A stretch of DNA of 64,000 nucleotides from Lachnospiraceae bacterium (GCA_902363555.1 CABJAM010000003.1:1-64000); one strand, 5' to 3'. Counted from the first letter of the stretch, positions 46,231-55,002 are shown. Made by a program: numbers and translations. The notes: generated by a model not told the origin, from the letters alone.

Positions 46231-46617
46231 ATGATTCTTAAAATTGATTTTAATAGTGAAGAAGCGATTTATATTCAATTGAGAAATCAGATTGTGATTG
46301 GTATCGCCACATCTCAGATCGAGGAAGGGCAGTCACTGCCCTCTGTACGCCAACTGGCGGACAACATCGGCATTAATATGCATACAGTAAATAAGGCCTA
46401 TTCTGTATTAAAGCAGGACGGTTTCGTCAAGCTGGACCGCAGGAAGGGAGCCTATGTGGCTGTGGATTACGATAAATGCCTGGCTCAAAATGAGCTTTTC
46501 CAGACATTACAGATTGTACTGGCGGAGGCGATATGTAAGAATATTACCAGAGATGAGGTCCATGGCATCGTCGATCAGATTTATGATTTCTACGAAAAGA
46601 AAGACCCGCCCTGTTAA
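46231..46617 (+). CDS. GntR-family regulator, YtrA subfamily
   Basis: 128-aa transcription factor: winged helix (about 10-78, with LPSVRQLADNIGINMHTVNKAY and GFVKLDRRKGAYV) and a short helical tail. YtrA-type regulators usually control ABC transporters, but here the gene heads mcsA-mcsB-clpC, the place where most Firmicutes carry ctsR. It probably represses itself, and possibly the whole operon, through GTTATA-N7-TATAAC. About 80 nt separate it from mcsA, with a small GC-rich hairpin (cccgga/tccggg near 46656-46674). Confidence 0.9.
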   Translation: MILKIDFNSEEAIYIQLRNQIVIGIATSQIEEGQSLPSVRQLADNIGINMHTVNKAYSVLKQDGFVKLDRRKGAYVAVDYDKCLAQNELFQTLQIVLAEAICKNITRDEVHGIVDQIYDFYEKKDPPC

Positions 46618-46697
46618 AGCTGTATAAGAACAGCCGGGCATAAGTGGGCGGTACGCCCCGGACGCGCTCCGGGATGATAAGAAAAGGAGTTGATTTT

Positions 46698-47489
46698 ATG
46701 TTATGCAGCATGTGTCATAAAAATGAAGCTGTGATTTGTTATACGGAAATCGTTAACGGAATGAAGAAGGAGCAATACCTGTGTCCGGAATGTGCTGCCA
46801 AATATACTGCCTTTGACGGCGACGCCCCGGGGATGACGCCGGGAAGCCTGCTGGCCGGATTGCTGACAAGTGTTCTCGGCCAGGCCGGTGTCGCCCGGGA
46901 GGACGATTCCAAAAAGACAAACCTGGCATGTAAAAAGTGCGGGATGACGTACAATGAATTTTTAAAATACAGTAAGTTCGGGTGCTCCGAGTGTGTCCAC
47001 ACCTTCGGCTTCCTTCTGGATGACTATCTGAAAAAGATCCAGGGCAGCAGCGAGCATTGCGGAAAGGTTTATCCGGGTCCGGAGACGGTCTTTGTGCCGG
47101 AGGTTTCTTTTGTGTCCGGGGATAAAAGCAGGGGCGCCGAAACACCGGTCGATAAAAGCAGGGGCGCTGAGATATCGGACGATAAAAGCAGCGCCGCCAA
47201 GGCCGGTTCGGAATCCGCCCGCGCACATTCGGCTTCGGACGGCAGTGGCAGCGGTACATCCGATGGTGGCCCGGAAAGTATATCCGGGGCACCCAACGCA
47301 GCCAGTGCTGTGTCTGCCGGGGATTCCGGCGCGGTCATGGCCTTGAAGCGCCAGTTGGCCGCAGCGATCAAGGCGGAGGAATATGAGGAAGCCGCCCGCA
47401 TCAGGGATGCGATTAAAGCGCAAAGGGCCGCGGACACGGCGGCTGACGGTGCAGCAAAGGAGGCGACGGTCGATGAAAAAATGGTATGA
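46698..47489 (+). CDS. mcsA: McsA-like zinc-finger/UVR protein
   Basis: Probable activator of the McsB arginine kinase and adaptor of ClpC. The N-terminus has two zinc knuckle pairs (MLCSMC...YLCPEC and LACKKC...FGCSEC) and the C-terminus a UVR motif (LKRQLAAAIKAEEYEEAARI, about 214-233). Between them lies an unusual ~100-residue low-complexity linker containing three 10-residue repeats (DKSRGAETPV-like), making this protein 263 aa against the usual ~170-185. ATG 46698 follows AAAAGGAGTT. It overlaps the mcsB start by 17 nt. Confidence 0.9.
   Translation: MLCSMCHKNEAVICYTEIVNGMKKEQYLCPECAAKYTAFDGDAPGMTPGSLLAGLLTSVLGQAGVAREDDSKKTNLACKKCGMTYNEFLKYSKFGCSECVHTFGFLLDDYLKKIQGSSEHCGKVYPGPETVFVPEVSFVSGDKSRGAETPVDKSRGAEISDDKSSAAKAGSESARAHSASDGSGSGTSDGGPESISGAPNAASAVSAGDSGAVMALKRQLAAAIKAEEYEEAARIRDAIKAQRAADTAADGAAKEATVDEKMV
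47121..47210 (+). repeat. three 30-bp tandem repeats in the mcsA linker
   Basis: Units start GATAAAAGCA at 47121, 47151 and 47181, keep the reading frame and encode DKS(R/S)(G/A)A(E/K) plus three variable residues. The third unit is more diverged. Confidence 0.9.
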
Positions 47490-48513
47490 ATCCGGTAAAA
47501 GTAACAATCATATTCTTATTTCCAGCCGTGTGCGGCTGGCCAGAAACCTGTGCAGCTATCCGTTTTCCTTAAAGCTGGAAAGGGATGAGGCGCGCCGGAT
47601 GGTGGATGAGGTGCGGACCCGCTTTTTTCAGCAGTTTGCAGGGGCCGGTGATTTTTACGATTATTATGATCTGGGTGAGATGAACCCCTCCGGCCGCAAG
47701 GCACTGGAGGAGCAGTATATCATTACGCCGCTGCTGGCGGAGAAAAAAGCGCCAGCGGGGGCGATCGTATCCAAGGATGCATCCGAGAGCATTATGCTTA
47801 ATGAGGAGGATCATATCCGTATTCAGACAGTGGCGGCCGGCGATGAGATGGGCGCTGTGTACACGGAGGCCAGCCGGCTGGACGATCTGCTCTGTGAGCG
47901 GCTGGAATACGCTTATAACCATAAATACGGCTATATCACATCCTGCCCGACCAGTATCGGCACAGGCCTGAGAGCGGCATATCTGATGCATCTGCCGTTT
48001 CTTGAAAAGGAGAAGATGATCAAGCCGCTGTCCGATGAACTGAACAGGCTGGGCTTTATGCTGCGGGGCACCTACGGCGAGGGCGAGGCTTACGGGAGCA
48101 TTTACCAGATCTCCAATCAGAAGACTCTTGGAATGACCGAGGAGGAGATTCTTTCTTCCCTTAAAAATATGATGGTCCAGATCACGGACCATGAGCGCAG
48201 CGCCAGAGAGCGGTGTCTGCGCAAGCACCGTCCGGAGATTGAAGATCTGATTTTCAGAAGCTACGGTATATTAAAGTACGGCAGATCCTTCACGGCCAAT
48301 GAGGCCATGGCTTATCTGTCCAATGTCCGCGTTGGGATGGATGAGGCCATTATAAAACCAGCGCAGCCGTTCACGGATATTTTCGGCCTGATGGTTGGTA
48401 TCCAGCCGGCGACTCTGGCATCCGCCGCAGGAAAGCGGCTGGGCACTTCCGACAGGCATAGCTGGCGGGCTGAATATATCCACAAAAATCTGCCTGATAT
48501 TTTGGAGGCTTAA
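47473..48513 (+). CDS. mcsB: protein arginine kinase McsB
   Basis: Phosphorylates arginine residues on proteins, marking them for ClpC-ClpP. Guanido-kinase fold of 346 aa. N-terminal ILISSRVRLARNLCSYPF and the nucleotide/guanidinium loop GYITSCPTSIGTGLRAAYLM are the McsB signatures, followed by RGTYGEGEAYGSIYQISNQ. ATG 47473 lies inside the end of mcsA and gives the standard N-terminus MKKWYES. Operon partner of mcsA and clpC. Confidence 0.96.
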   Translation: MKKWYESGKSNNHILISSRVRLARNLCSYPFSLKLERDEARRMVDEVRTRFFQQFAGAGDFYDYYDLGEMNPSGRKALEEQYIITPLLAEKKAPAGAIVSKDASESIMLNEEDHIRIQTVAAGDEMGAVYTEASRLDDLLCERLEYAYNHKYGYITSCPTSIGTGLRAAYLMHLPFLEKEKMIKPLSDELNRLGFMLRGTYGEGEAYGSIYQISNQKTLGMTEEEILSSLKNMMVQITDHERSARERCLRKHRPEIEDLIFRSYGILKYGRSFTANEAMAYLSNVRVGMDEAIIKPAQPFTDIFGLMVGIQPATLASAAGKRLGTSDRHSWRAEYIHKNLPDILEA

Positions 48514-48574
48514 TCATAATATTATTTGTATTCACATAAATTATACCCATCCGGGTATGACAGGGAGGTACAAT

Positions 48575-51040
48575 ATGCAATACAGATTTACTCAGATGGC
48601 GGCCAATGCCATGCAGTGTGCGGCAGACGCCGCCCAGGAGCTGCAGCATAATTACATTGGCACGGAGCATCTGCTTATCGGTTTATTACGTGAAGAGGAA
48701 GGTATTGCCAGCCAGGTCCTGGGCGAGCATGGCATTACCGAAGAAAAGATCATGCGCCTTGTGGAGCAGCTCATCAGCAGTGGAAATGTGGAGGTGGCGG
48801 ACGTCATCGACTATACGCCCAGAAGCCGCCGCATTCTTGAGCTGGCCAGCCGGGAAGCCATCCGCTTCCATGCCCAGGCGATCGGCACAGAGCATCTGCT
48901 TATCGCCATGCTCCGGGAGAGCGACTGCGTGGCTGTGCGACTGCTGAATACACTTGGCGTGAATATACAGAAGCTTTACGCGGATATTCTGTCCGCCATG
49001 GGGCTGGATACATCGGCCGCCAAAAGCGAATTTAATAATAAATCTGGACGGGCCAGGGGTCGTGGCGGCACTCCGACGCTGGATCAGTACAGCCGGGATC
49101 TGACCGCACTGGCCAGGGAAGGCAAGCTGGACCCGGTGGTGGGCCGCAATGACGAAATTGCCCGGGTTGTGCAGATATTAAGCCGTCGGACGAAAAATAA
49201 TCCATGTCTTATCGGCGAGCCCGGCGTGGGTAAAACAGCCATTGCCGAAGGCCTGGCCAGCCGTATCGTGGAAGGAAATATTCCCGAAACGATCAAAGAT
49301 AAACGACTTCTGACCCTGGATCTGTCCGGCATGGTGGCCGGCTCCAAATACAGAGGTGAGTTTGAGGAGCGTATAAAAAAGGTGATCAGTGAGGTGCGCG
49401 AGGATGGCAATGTGCTGCTGTTCATCGACGAGATCCATACGATCATCGGCGCCGGCGGCGCTGAAGGCGCCATCGATGCTTCAAATATATTAAAGCCATC
49501 GCTGGCCCGCGGGGAGATCCAGATCATCGGAGCGACGACCCGGGAGGAGTACCGCAAATATATCGAAAAGGATGCGGCTTTAGAGCGCCGTTTCCAGCCC
49601 GTTGTTGTGGAGGAGCCCTCGGAGGATGAGGCGATTGAGATATTAAAGGGGCTGCGCCCGGCGTATGAGGAGCATCATCATGTTCAGATTACCGACGACG
49701 CTCTTGTTGCAGCAGTAAAGATGTCCGCCCGCTACATCAACGACCGTTTTCTGCCGGACAAGGCGATCGATCTCATCGACGAGGCGGCTTCCAAGGCGCG
49801 GTTGTCCACATTTACGGCATCACCTAAAATCAAGGAGCTTGAGAACCGTATCCAGCTTTTGGAGGATGACAAGGAAAAGGCCATTCGCGAGGAAGCTTAT
49901 GAGCGGGCCGGTGAGATTAAAAAGGAACAAAATTCCCTTCACGAGGAGCTTGTTTACCTGAATAATCAGTGGGAGCGGGCTAAAAAGGACGTGGAGCTGG
50001 TTGTGGGTGAAAATGAGATCGCTGATATTGTATCCACATGGACAAAGATTCCTGTGAAGAAGCTGGCAGAGGGCGAGACTCAGAGACTTAAAAATCTTGA
50101 AAATATCCTTCATCAGCGGGTGATCGGCCAGGAGGAGGCTGTTGTGGCTGTGGCCAAAGCGATCCGCCGCGGCCGTATCGGCTTAAAGGACCCGAAGCGC
50201 CCCATCGGCTCCTTCCTGTTTTTAGGCCCTACCGGTGTGGGAAAGACGCAGCTTGTCAAGGCATTGGCAGAAGCTATGTTTGGCAAGGAGGACGCCATGA
50301 TCCGGGTGGATATGTCGGAGTATATGGAAAAGCACAGTGTGTCCAAGCTAATCGGTTCACCGCCAGGATATGTGGGCTATGATGAGGGCGGCCAGCTCAG
50401 CGAAAAAATCCGCCGGAATCCGTATTCCGTCATTTTATTTGACGAGGTGGAAAAGGCCCATCCCGACATTTTTAATATTCTCCTTCAGGTGCTGGATGAC
50501 GGTCATATTACCGATGCCCAGGGCCGAAAGGTGGATTTTAAAAATACAGTCATCATTATGACCAGCAATGCCGGTGCTATGAACATTATCGCGCCCAAAA
50601 AGCTGGGCTTTACTGCCATCCAGGATGCGGGCGAGGATTATAAACGGATGAAGGAAGGCGTTATGGACGAAGTGAAACGTATCTTCAAGCCGGAATTTAT
50701 CAACCGTATTGATGAGATCATCGTATTCCATGCGCTGACCCGGGAAAATATCCGTCAGATCGTCCAGATCATGCTGAATGAGATTTCTGCGCGGACAAAG
50801 GATCAGATGAATATGACCATTGCGGCCGACAGTGCTGTTCTTGACCACCTTTCCGAGAGCGGCTACGATCAGAATTACGGCGCCCGCCCGCTGCGCCGGG
50901 CCATACAAAATGAGGTGGAGGACGCGATGGCTGAGGAAATCCTTGACGGTAAGATTAAAAATGGGGATAATATACAGCTAACGATGAGCAGCGATGGCCA
51001 TATCCAGTTTCACGTAGCGGACGCAGTGCCAGCCGTTTAA
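48575..51040 (+). CDS. clpC: ATP-dependent Clp protease ATPase subunit ClpC
   Basis: Hsp100 unfoldase feeding substrates to ClpP, 821 aa. Order: two Clp N-terminal repeats (about 1-145), AAA1 with Walker A GEPGVGKTAIAEG and Walker B LLFIDEIHTIIGAG, middle domain with a UVR-like helix (DDKEKAIREEAYERAGEIKK), AAA2 with GPTGVGKTQLVKALAE and VILFDEVEKAHPD, and the C-terminal D2-small domain. ATG 48575 follows AGGGAGGTA. It is the last gene of the stress operon, and no clear CtsR-type heptad repeat was seen upstream of the operon. Confidence 0.97.
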   Translation: MQYRFTQMAANAMQCAADAAQELQHNYIGTEHLLIGLLREEEGIASQVLGEHGITEEKIMRLVEQLISSGNVEVADVIDYTPRSRRILELASREAIRFHAQAIGTEHLLIAMLRESDCVAVRLLNTLGVNIQKLYADILSAMGLDTSAAKSEFNNKSGRARGRGGTPTLDQYSRDLTALAREGKLDPVVGRNDEIARVVQILSRRTKNNPCLIGEPGVGKTAIAEGLASRIVEGNIPETIKDKRLLTLDLSGMVAGSKYRGEFEERIKKVISEVREDGNVLLFIDEIHTIIGAGGAEGAIDASNILKPSLARGEIQIIGATTREEYRKYIEKDAALERRFQPVVVEEPSEDEAIEILKGLRPAYEEHHHVQITDDALVAAVKMSARYINDRFLPDKAIDLIDEAASKARLSTFTASPKIKELENRIQLLEDDKEKAIREEAYERAGEIKKEQNSLHEELVYLNNQWERAKKDVELVVGENEIADIVSTWTKIPVKKLAEGETQRLKNLENILHQRVIGQEEAVVAVAKAIRRGRIGLKDPKRPIGSFLFLGPTGVGKTQLVKALAEAMFGKEDAMIRVDMSEYMEKHSVSKLIGSPPGYVGYDEGGQLSEKIRRNPYSVILFDEVEKAHPDIFNILLQVLDDGHITDAQGRKVDFKNTVIIMTSNAGAMNIIAPKKLGFTAIQDAGEDYKRMKEGVMDEVKRIFKPEFINRIDEIIVFHALTRENIRQIVQIMLNEISARTKDQMNMTIAADSAVLDHLSESGYDQNYGARPLRRAIQNEVEDAMAEEILDGKIKNGDNIQLTMSSDGHIQFHVADAVPAV

Positions 51041-51133
51041 TATTGGCTGCGATCCACAGGGAACTGATCTGAGCCCTCCGTGAGGATGGTTAATTAGGAT
51101 AAAGAATTTTATGTGAAAATCTGGTGGAATGAC

Positions 51134-51162
51134 TGGAATATTTCACTTAAATGCGCTATAAT
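51134..51162 (+). promoter_or_regulatory. promoter upstream of structured leader
   Basis: TGGAAT (51134-51139), 17 nt, then a consensus TATAAT (51157-51162). The -35 is poor. It would give a ~190-nt leader before the small gene at 51358. Confidence 0.5.
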
Positions 51163-51164
51163 AA

Positions 51165-51357
51165 ATCTAGTACAGCTTTGCTCTACTTTTGACCCGTACA
51201 AAGCTGTACCGGAGCGTATTTTATATAGGCTCCGGATTACATTGTCCGATGCAGTGTGTTTGAAACAGGATAAAATATGCCCCTATGGGCACGCGCAAGG
51301 CAAAGGATGCGCATGGGCGCGCCTGGCGCGATAAGGTTAATTCAGGAGGATATTAAG
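51165..51357 (+). promoter_or_regulatory. structured 5' leader of unknown class
   Basis: Three stem-loops follow each other: GTACAGCTTT/AAAGCTGTAC (51170-51179 with 51200-51209), CCGGAGC/GCTCCGG (51209-51215 with 51229-51235) and TGCCC/GGGCA (51278-51291). A GC-rich segment follows and then the ribosome-binding site at 51343-51350. No known riboswitch or T-box motif was recognised. The 92 nt before the promoter (51041-51133) hold nothing evident. Confidence 0.45.
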
Positions 51358-51762
51358 ATGACAGTAATCGAGGGGTTAATCCGCACAGAAGATGACGGAA
51401 GTTTAAGCTTTGGAAATTATGAGTTGGATACCAAGTTCAAAGTATCCGATTTCGATCATTTCGGTGACAGCTATAAGGTGAAAACATACAAGGAGATAAC
51501 AAAGCTGGAACGTAACGATTTATTCGTTTATGAGTCCGTACCCGGAACTGTTGTCCGCGAGTTTAAGATGAGCGGGGATGACGTGGAGTTCTCTGTGGAG
51601 GGCTATGAGGATACCCAGATTGCGTTAGGTCTTGAGGCCGAGAAGGAGTACCGTGTCTATATCGATGGTGTGGATGTGGGCAGCGCGAAGACCAACCTTG
51701 GCGGAAAGCTTGTATTCAGCGTTGAGCTTGGCGGTGAAGCCAAGAAGATTCGCGTCGTATAG
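51358..51762 (+). CDS. small conserved clostridial protein, often labelled endosialidase
   Basis: 134-aa acidic protein, all-beta in character, without signal peptide. The pattern TVIEGLIRTEDDGSLSFGNYEL... and LFVYESVPGTVVREFK matches short Lachnospiraceae proteins that databases tend to label endosialidase; nothing in the sequence supports sialidase activity, so that label should be treated as unproven. The start is fixed by TTCAGGAGGA at 51341-51350. It has its own promoter and long structured leader between clpC and radA. Confidence 0.7.
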   Translation: MTVIEGLIRTEDDGSLSFGNYELDTKFKVSDFDHFGDSYKVKTYKEITKLERNDLFVYESVPGTVVREFKMSGDDVEFSVEGYEDTQIALGLEAEKEYRVYIDGVDVGSAKTNLGGKLVFSVELGGEAKKIRVV

Positions 51763-51929
51763 GAAAGCGGCCGGTCATGTCCGGCGGCGTATCCGTATAA
51801 GCAGAATGATTTGTAAGGCTGTTGCAGTTGTATCTGCAGCAGCCTTTTTAAGTGTAAATGCGTTTAATGCGCAGATAAATTTTGTGGGCCCCTTGGAACA
51901 GTTGTTTTTTATTTAATAGGAGGATGAAA

Positions 51930-53297
51930 ATGGCGAAAGCGAAAAATATATATTTTTGTCAGGAATGTGGCTATGAGAGCGCCAAGTGGATGGGGCAGTG
52001 TCCGGGCTGCAAGTCGTGGAACAGTTTTGTGGAGGAGCCGGTTGTAAAAACAGGCGGCAGCAGCGGAAGTGGCGGCAGCCGAAACAGTGCGTCGGTGAAG
52101 CCGACCCGGTTGTCGGAGGTGTCGCTGAAAACGGATGAGCGGGTATTTACAGATATCACAGAGCTGGACCGGGTACTGGGCGGCGGTATCGTTCGGGGCT
52201 CCCTTGTACTTGTGGGCGGCGACCCGGGTATCGGAAAATCCACCCTGCTGCTTCAGATGTGCAAGACATTGGCGGAGAAAAAAAAGTCCGTCCTTTATAT
52301 TTCCGGCGAGGAATCGCTCCAGCAGATAAAAATGCGGGCCGATCGGCTGGGAGCCTTTCGGGAAGATATTATGATGCTGTGTGAGACAAATCTGGATACG
52401 ATCGGGGATGTGGTGCGCAAGTATCAGCCGGAAATCGTGATCATCGATTCCATACAGACCATGTTTAAAGAGGATATTTCCGCCGCGCCGGGCAGCGTGA
52501 GCCAGGTGCGGGAGAGCACCAATGTCCTTATGCAGATGGCTAAAGGCCTGGGGATTTCCATATTTATTGTAGGTCATGTGACAAAGGAGGGTGTTGTGGC
52601 AGGGCCCAGAGTACTGGAGCATATGGTGGATACTGTACTGTACTTTGAGGGCGACCGCCATGCCTCCTACCGCCTGCTGCGGGCGGTGAAAAACCGTTTC
52701 GGCTCCACCAATGAGATCGGTGTCTTTGAGATGCGCTCGGAGGGCCTTGTGCAGGTGCCTAATCCGTCGGAGTATATGCTCAATGGCCGGCCGGAGGGCG
52801 CCTCCGGCTCCGTCGTCTCCTGTGCCATGGAGGGCACACGGCCCATTCTTGTGGAAATCCAGGCGCTTGTCTGCCATACGAATTTTAATATGCCCCGGCG
52901 GACTGCCGCCGGTACGGATTACAACCGGGTCAATCTGCTCATGGCCGTGCTGGAAAAGCGGCTGGGGATGAAGCTGGACAGCTGCGACGCCTATGTAAAT
53001 ATTGCCGGGGGCATGCGGCTCAATGAGCCGGCCATCGACCTGGCCATCGTCTGCGCGATCATTTCCAGTTATAAAAACTTTGAGATCAGCGGGAAGACGA
53101 TCATCTTCGGTGAGGTGGGGCTGACCGGAGAGGTGCGTGCCGTCAATATGGTAGAGCAGCGGGTCATGGAGGCAAAAAAGCTGGGCTTTTCCGTGTGCAT
53201 CGTGCCCCAGGTGAATCTGAAATCGCTTCAGAAGGTGGATGGGATCGCGGTGATCGGGGTCAGTACGGTGATGGATATTATGAAATATCTGAAATAG
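51930..53297 (+). CDS. radA: DNA repair protein RadA
   Basis: Branch-migration ATPase acting in recombinational repair, 455 aa. The N-terminal zinc finger reads CQECG...CPGCKSWNSF. The RecA-like core has Walker A GGDPGIGKSTLLLQ, and the RadA-specific KNRFGSTNEIGVFEM follows. The C-terminal third is the Lon-protease-like domain (LDSCDAYVNIAGGMRLNEPAIDLA). ATG 51930 is 6 nt after AGGAGG; an ATG at 51924 is too close. In Firmicutes radA commonly lies near clpC, as here. Confidence 0.97.
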   Translation: MAKAKNIYFCQECGYESAKWMGQCPGCKSWNSFVEEPVVKTGGSSGSGGSRNSASVKPTRLSEVSLKTDERVFTDITELDRVLGGGIVRGSLVLVGGDPGIGKSTLLLQMCKTLAEKKKSVLYISGEESLQQIKMRADRLGAFREDIMMLCETNLDTIGDVVRKYQPEIVIIDSIQTMFKEDISAAPGSVSQVRESTNVLMQMAKGLGISIFIVGHVTKEGVVAGPRVLEHMVDTVLYFEGDRHASYRLLRAVKNRFGSTNEIGVFEMRSEGLVQVPNPSEYMLNGRPEGASGSVVSCAMEGTRPILVEIQALVCHTNFNMPRRTAAGTDYNRVNLLMAVLEKRLGMKLDSCDAYVNIAGGMRLNEPAIDLAIVCAIISSYKNFEISGKTIIFGEVGLTGEVRAVNMVEQRVMEAKKLGFSVCIVPQVNLKSLQKVDGIAVIGVSTVMDIMKYLK

Positions 53298-53301
53298 TTA
53301 C

Positions 53302-53339
53302 TGGTCAGCATTGCCGCAAAACGAATGCAATGCTGACCA
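53302..53339. terminator. stem-loop between radA and the convergent gene
   Basis: A perfect 12-bp stem TGGTCAGCATTG/CAATGCTGACCA (53302-53313 with 53328-53339) with a 14-nt loop. It has no clean T-run on either side but is placed as a shared terminator of convergent genes. Confidence 0.6.
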
Positions 53340-53373
53340 TATGGTTTCTGCACGGATGGGGTATTGGCTGCTT

Positions 53374-54249
53374 TCAGCGGCCGGTCTTGCAATCCGCCCA
53401 GAATGCCATGATGTTGCGCATAAAGGTGGCGGTCTCCCAGGCGCTGTGGCGGGCCAGGGCCGCCGGGATCATCGGATCGACCGGTTTATTATCCGGAAGG
53501 TGAAGGACAGACTTTCCATCCTTAAAATGCATCCCGATCCAGAACGTGACACGCTGCTCGTAGCCCTCCGGCGTCAGTCGGTAATAGCACAGCTCGCTTA
53601 TATGCATAGGCTCTGCATCCGGTTGGTGGAGCGGCTGACAGAGGATATTGGCGCCGGTAATACCGATATTATATGTATCGCCTAAAGGCGGCTGTGGCAT
53701 GCCGATTTTTTCTGCGGTCAGCCCTTCGATAAAGCGCAATTGGACCATACCAAAGCCCACATCCTCCACAGCCATGTCTTCATAATGGCGGATATGGCCG
53801 CCGGGGAACCAGGCTTTGTAATATAAGTCTCCGGGAGGATTGAAGTTTTCAATGTAGTTTGTCATAACTTCGGCGGTGCATCCGGGCATAAATGTGGTAG
53901 CCATGCCGAAGCCTACGCCGTTTGGCAGAACACAGTAGCCTGTTTTTACATTACTGCAGCCGGGCACGTCCATCTTTTTTGCATAATCTTCGATCATAAA
54001 GCCGCGGCTTGGGTCCATCGGGGTATTGTATTCCGTGGCGCGGATATTTTCTTCGCTAGGAGCGGCCGGTCCAAGGGCAAAGTATTTGGAATAGGGGGAA
54101 GCCTCTTCCTCCGCTGTGAGTTCACAGTTCAGATTATACAGTTCGGCCCTGTCGGTAATATCGGCAAAGGACCGGCGGCAGTGTTTTACAAATGGGATCG
54201 GTTTTTCACTGTCAAATGGAATATCCCATTTTAAATCAGTTGATGGCAT
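53374..54249 (-). CDS. PhlG/phloretin hydrolase-like C-C bond hydrolase
   Basis: 291-aa protein resembling the DAPG hydrolase family, which includes 2,4-diacetylphloroglucinol hydrolase PhlG and phloretin hydrolase of Eubacterium ramulus. The C-terminal H-x3-E (H268/E272 in ARHSAWETATF) corresponds to two zinc ligands of PhlG; FPGGHIRHYEDMAVED supplies further His and Glu candidates, and length is close to PhlG (~296 aa). It would cleave an acyl group from a polyphenol. ATG 54249 is chosen after AAAGGAAG; the longer frame begins inside a tandem repeat. The upstream region holds 2.7 copies of a 64-bp repeat. Confidence 0.6.
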   Translation of the reverse strand: MPSTDLKWDIPFDSEKPIPFVKHCRRSFADITDRAELYNLNCELTAEEEASPYSKYFALGPAAPSEENIRATEYNTPMDPSRGFMIEDYAKKMDVPGCSNVKTGYCVLPNGVGFGMATTFMPGCTAEVMTNYIENFNPPGDLYYKAWFPGGHIRHYEDMAVEDVGFGMVQLRFIEGLTAEKIGMPQPPLGDTYNIGITGANILCQPLHQPDAEPMHISELCYYRLTPEGYEQRVTFWIGMHFKDGKSVLHLPDNKPVDPMIPAALARHSAWETATFMRNIMAFWADCKTGR

Positions 54250-54269
54250 AAGTGCATCTTCCTTTCTTT

Positions 54270-54441
54270 GGAAATCGTTGATCTGCTTGCGCATCAGCGC
54301 AATTCCTATTGTAATTTGCCAAGGATTTCCGAAGGAAATCGTTGACCTGCTTGCGCATCAGCGCAATTCCTATTGTAATTTGCCAAGGATTTCCGAAGGA
54401 AATCGTTGACCTGCTTGCGCATCAGCGCAATTCCTATTGTA
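54270..54441. repeat. 64-bp tandem repeat, 2.7 copies
   Basis: Copies start at 54270, 54334 and 54398 (the last is 44 nt long) and are nearly identical; the first differs at one position near its start (GATCTG against GACCTG). Each unit contains a hairpin TTGCGC-ATCA-GCGCAA and is bounded by the inverted pair GGAAATC/GATTTCC. The array ends about 20 nt before the start codon of the minus-strand PhlG-like gene, in its 5' region. From 54442 to 54657 nothing else was recognised. Confidence 0.93.
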
Positions 54442-54657
54442 AAACAATTTGGTTTGAATTTGAAGTGCAAAAAATAAAAGTGACATTGTGGGCGTTATTA
54501 TTCATTGAGAAATCATTTCGGTTCCTCTGGGGTGTTATGATAATGTCTAAAAATAATATAAAATCAATCAAAATTAATTGACTATTAGAAGGAAATGGTT
54601 TAATATATAGATAATAAGAAAGCGATTATTAATTTAAATAAGAAAGGGCTGAGAACT

Positions 54658-55002
54658 ATGTTAGAGACGATTCGTATGACATTTACCATTGCTGTTATTT
54701 TATTTATAAGTGTTGCTGTCATCTTGTATGTCAGAGGGCATGTAGATTATGAGCACTCTGTTTTTAATCGTATCTACAGCCTGATCGCCTATGGATATAT
54801 GAAGATGACCGTGGATTACCTGCATGGCGTGGAGGCGTTAAAGAGACGCAGATTGGAAAAGAATGATGCGTTCTATACGTATACTCCTGCCGGGAAAGGT
54901 GGATCGCTCCAGCGCCGGGAAGAAAAGCTGGCCCTGATGAAAGAGCAGATGCAGGCCCGTTCCGCTCAGCGGAAAGCATACAAAATGAAGGTCCTTAAAT
55001 AA
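54658..55002 (+). CDS. small single-pass membrane protein, unknown
   Basis: 114 residues: one N-terminal membrane segment (about 8-26, TFTIAVILFISVAVILYV) and a basic cytoplasmic tail rich in Lys, Arg and Gln with helical, possibly coiled-coil character (RREEKLALMKEQMQARSAQ). The ribosome-binding site AGAAAGGG lies upstream and a strong terminator follows. Family not recognised; no functional call. Confidence 0.65.
   Translation: MLETIRMTFTIAVILFISVAVILYVRGHVDYEHSVFNRIYSLIAYGYMKMTVDYLHGVEALKRRRLEKNDAFYTYTPAGKGGSLQRREEKLALMKEQMQARSAQRKAYKMKVLK

Noticed and set aside
51358..51762. Endosialidase function suggested by the common database label
   Set aside because: The 134-aa protein is far too small and shows no sialidase motif, so only the family resemblance was kept.
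54270..54441. CRISPR array
   Set aside because: The 64-bp units are contiguous direct repeats without unique spacers, and no cas genes are present.
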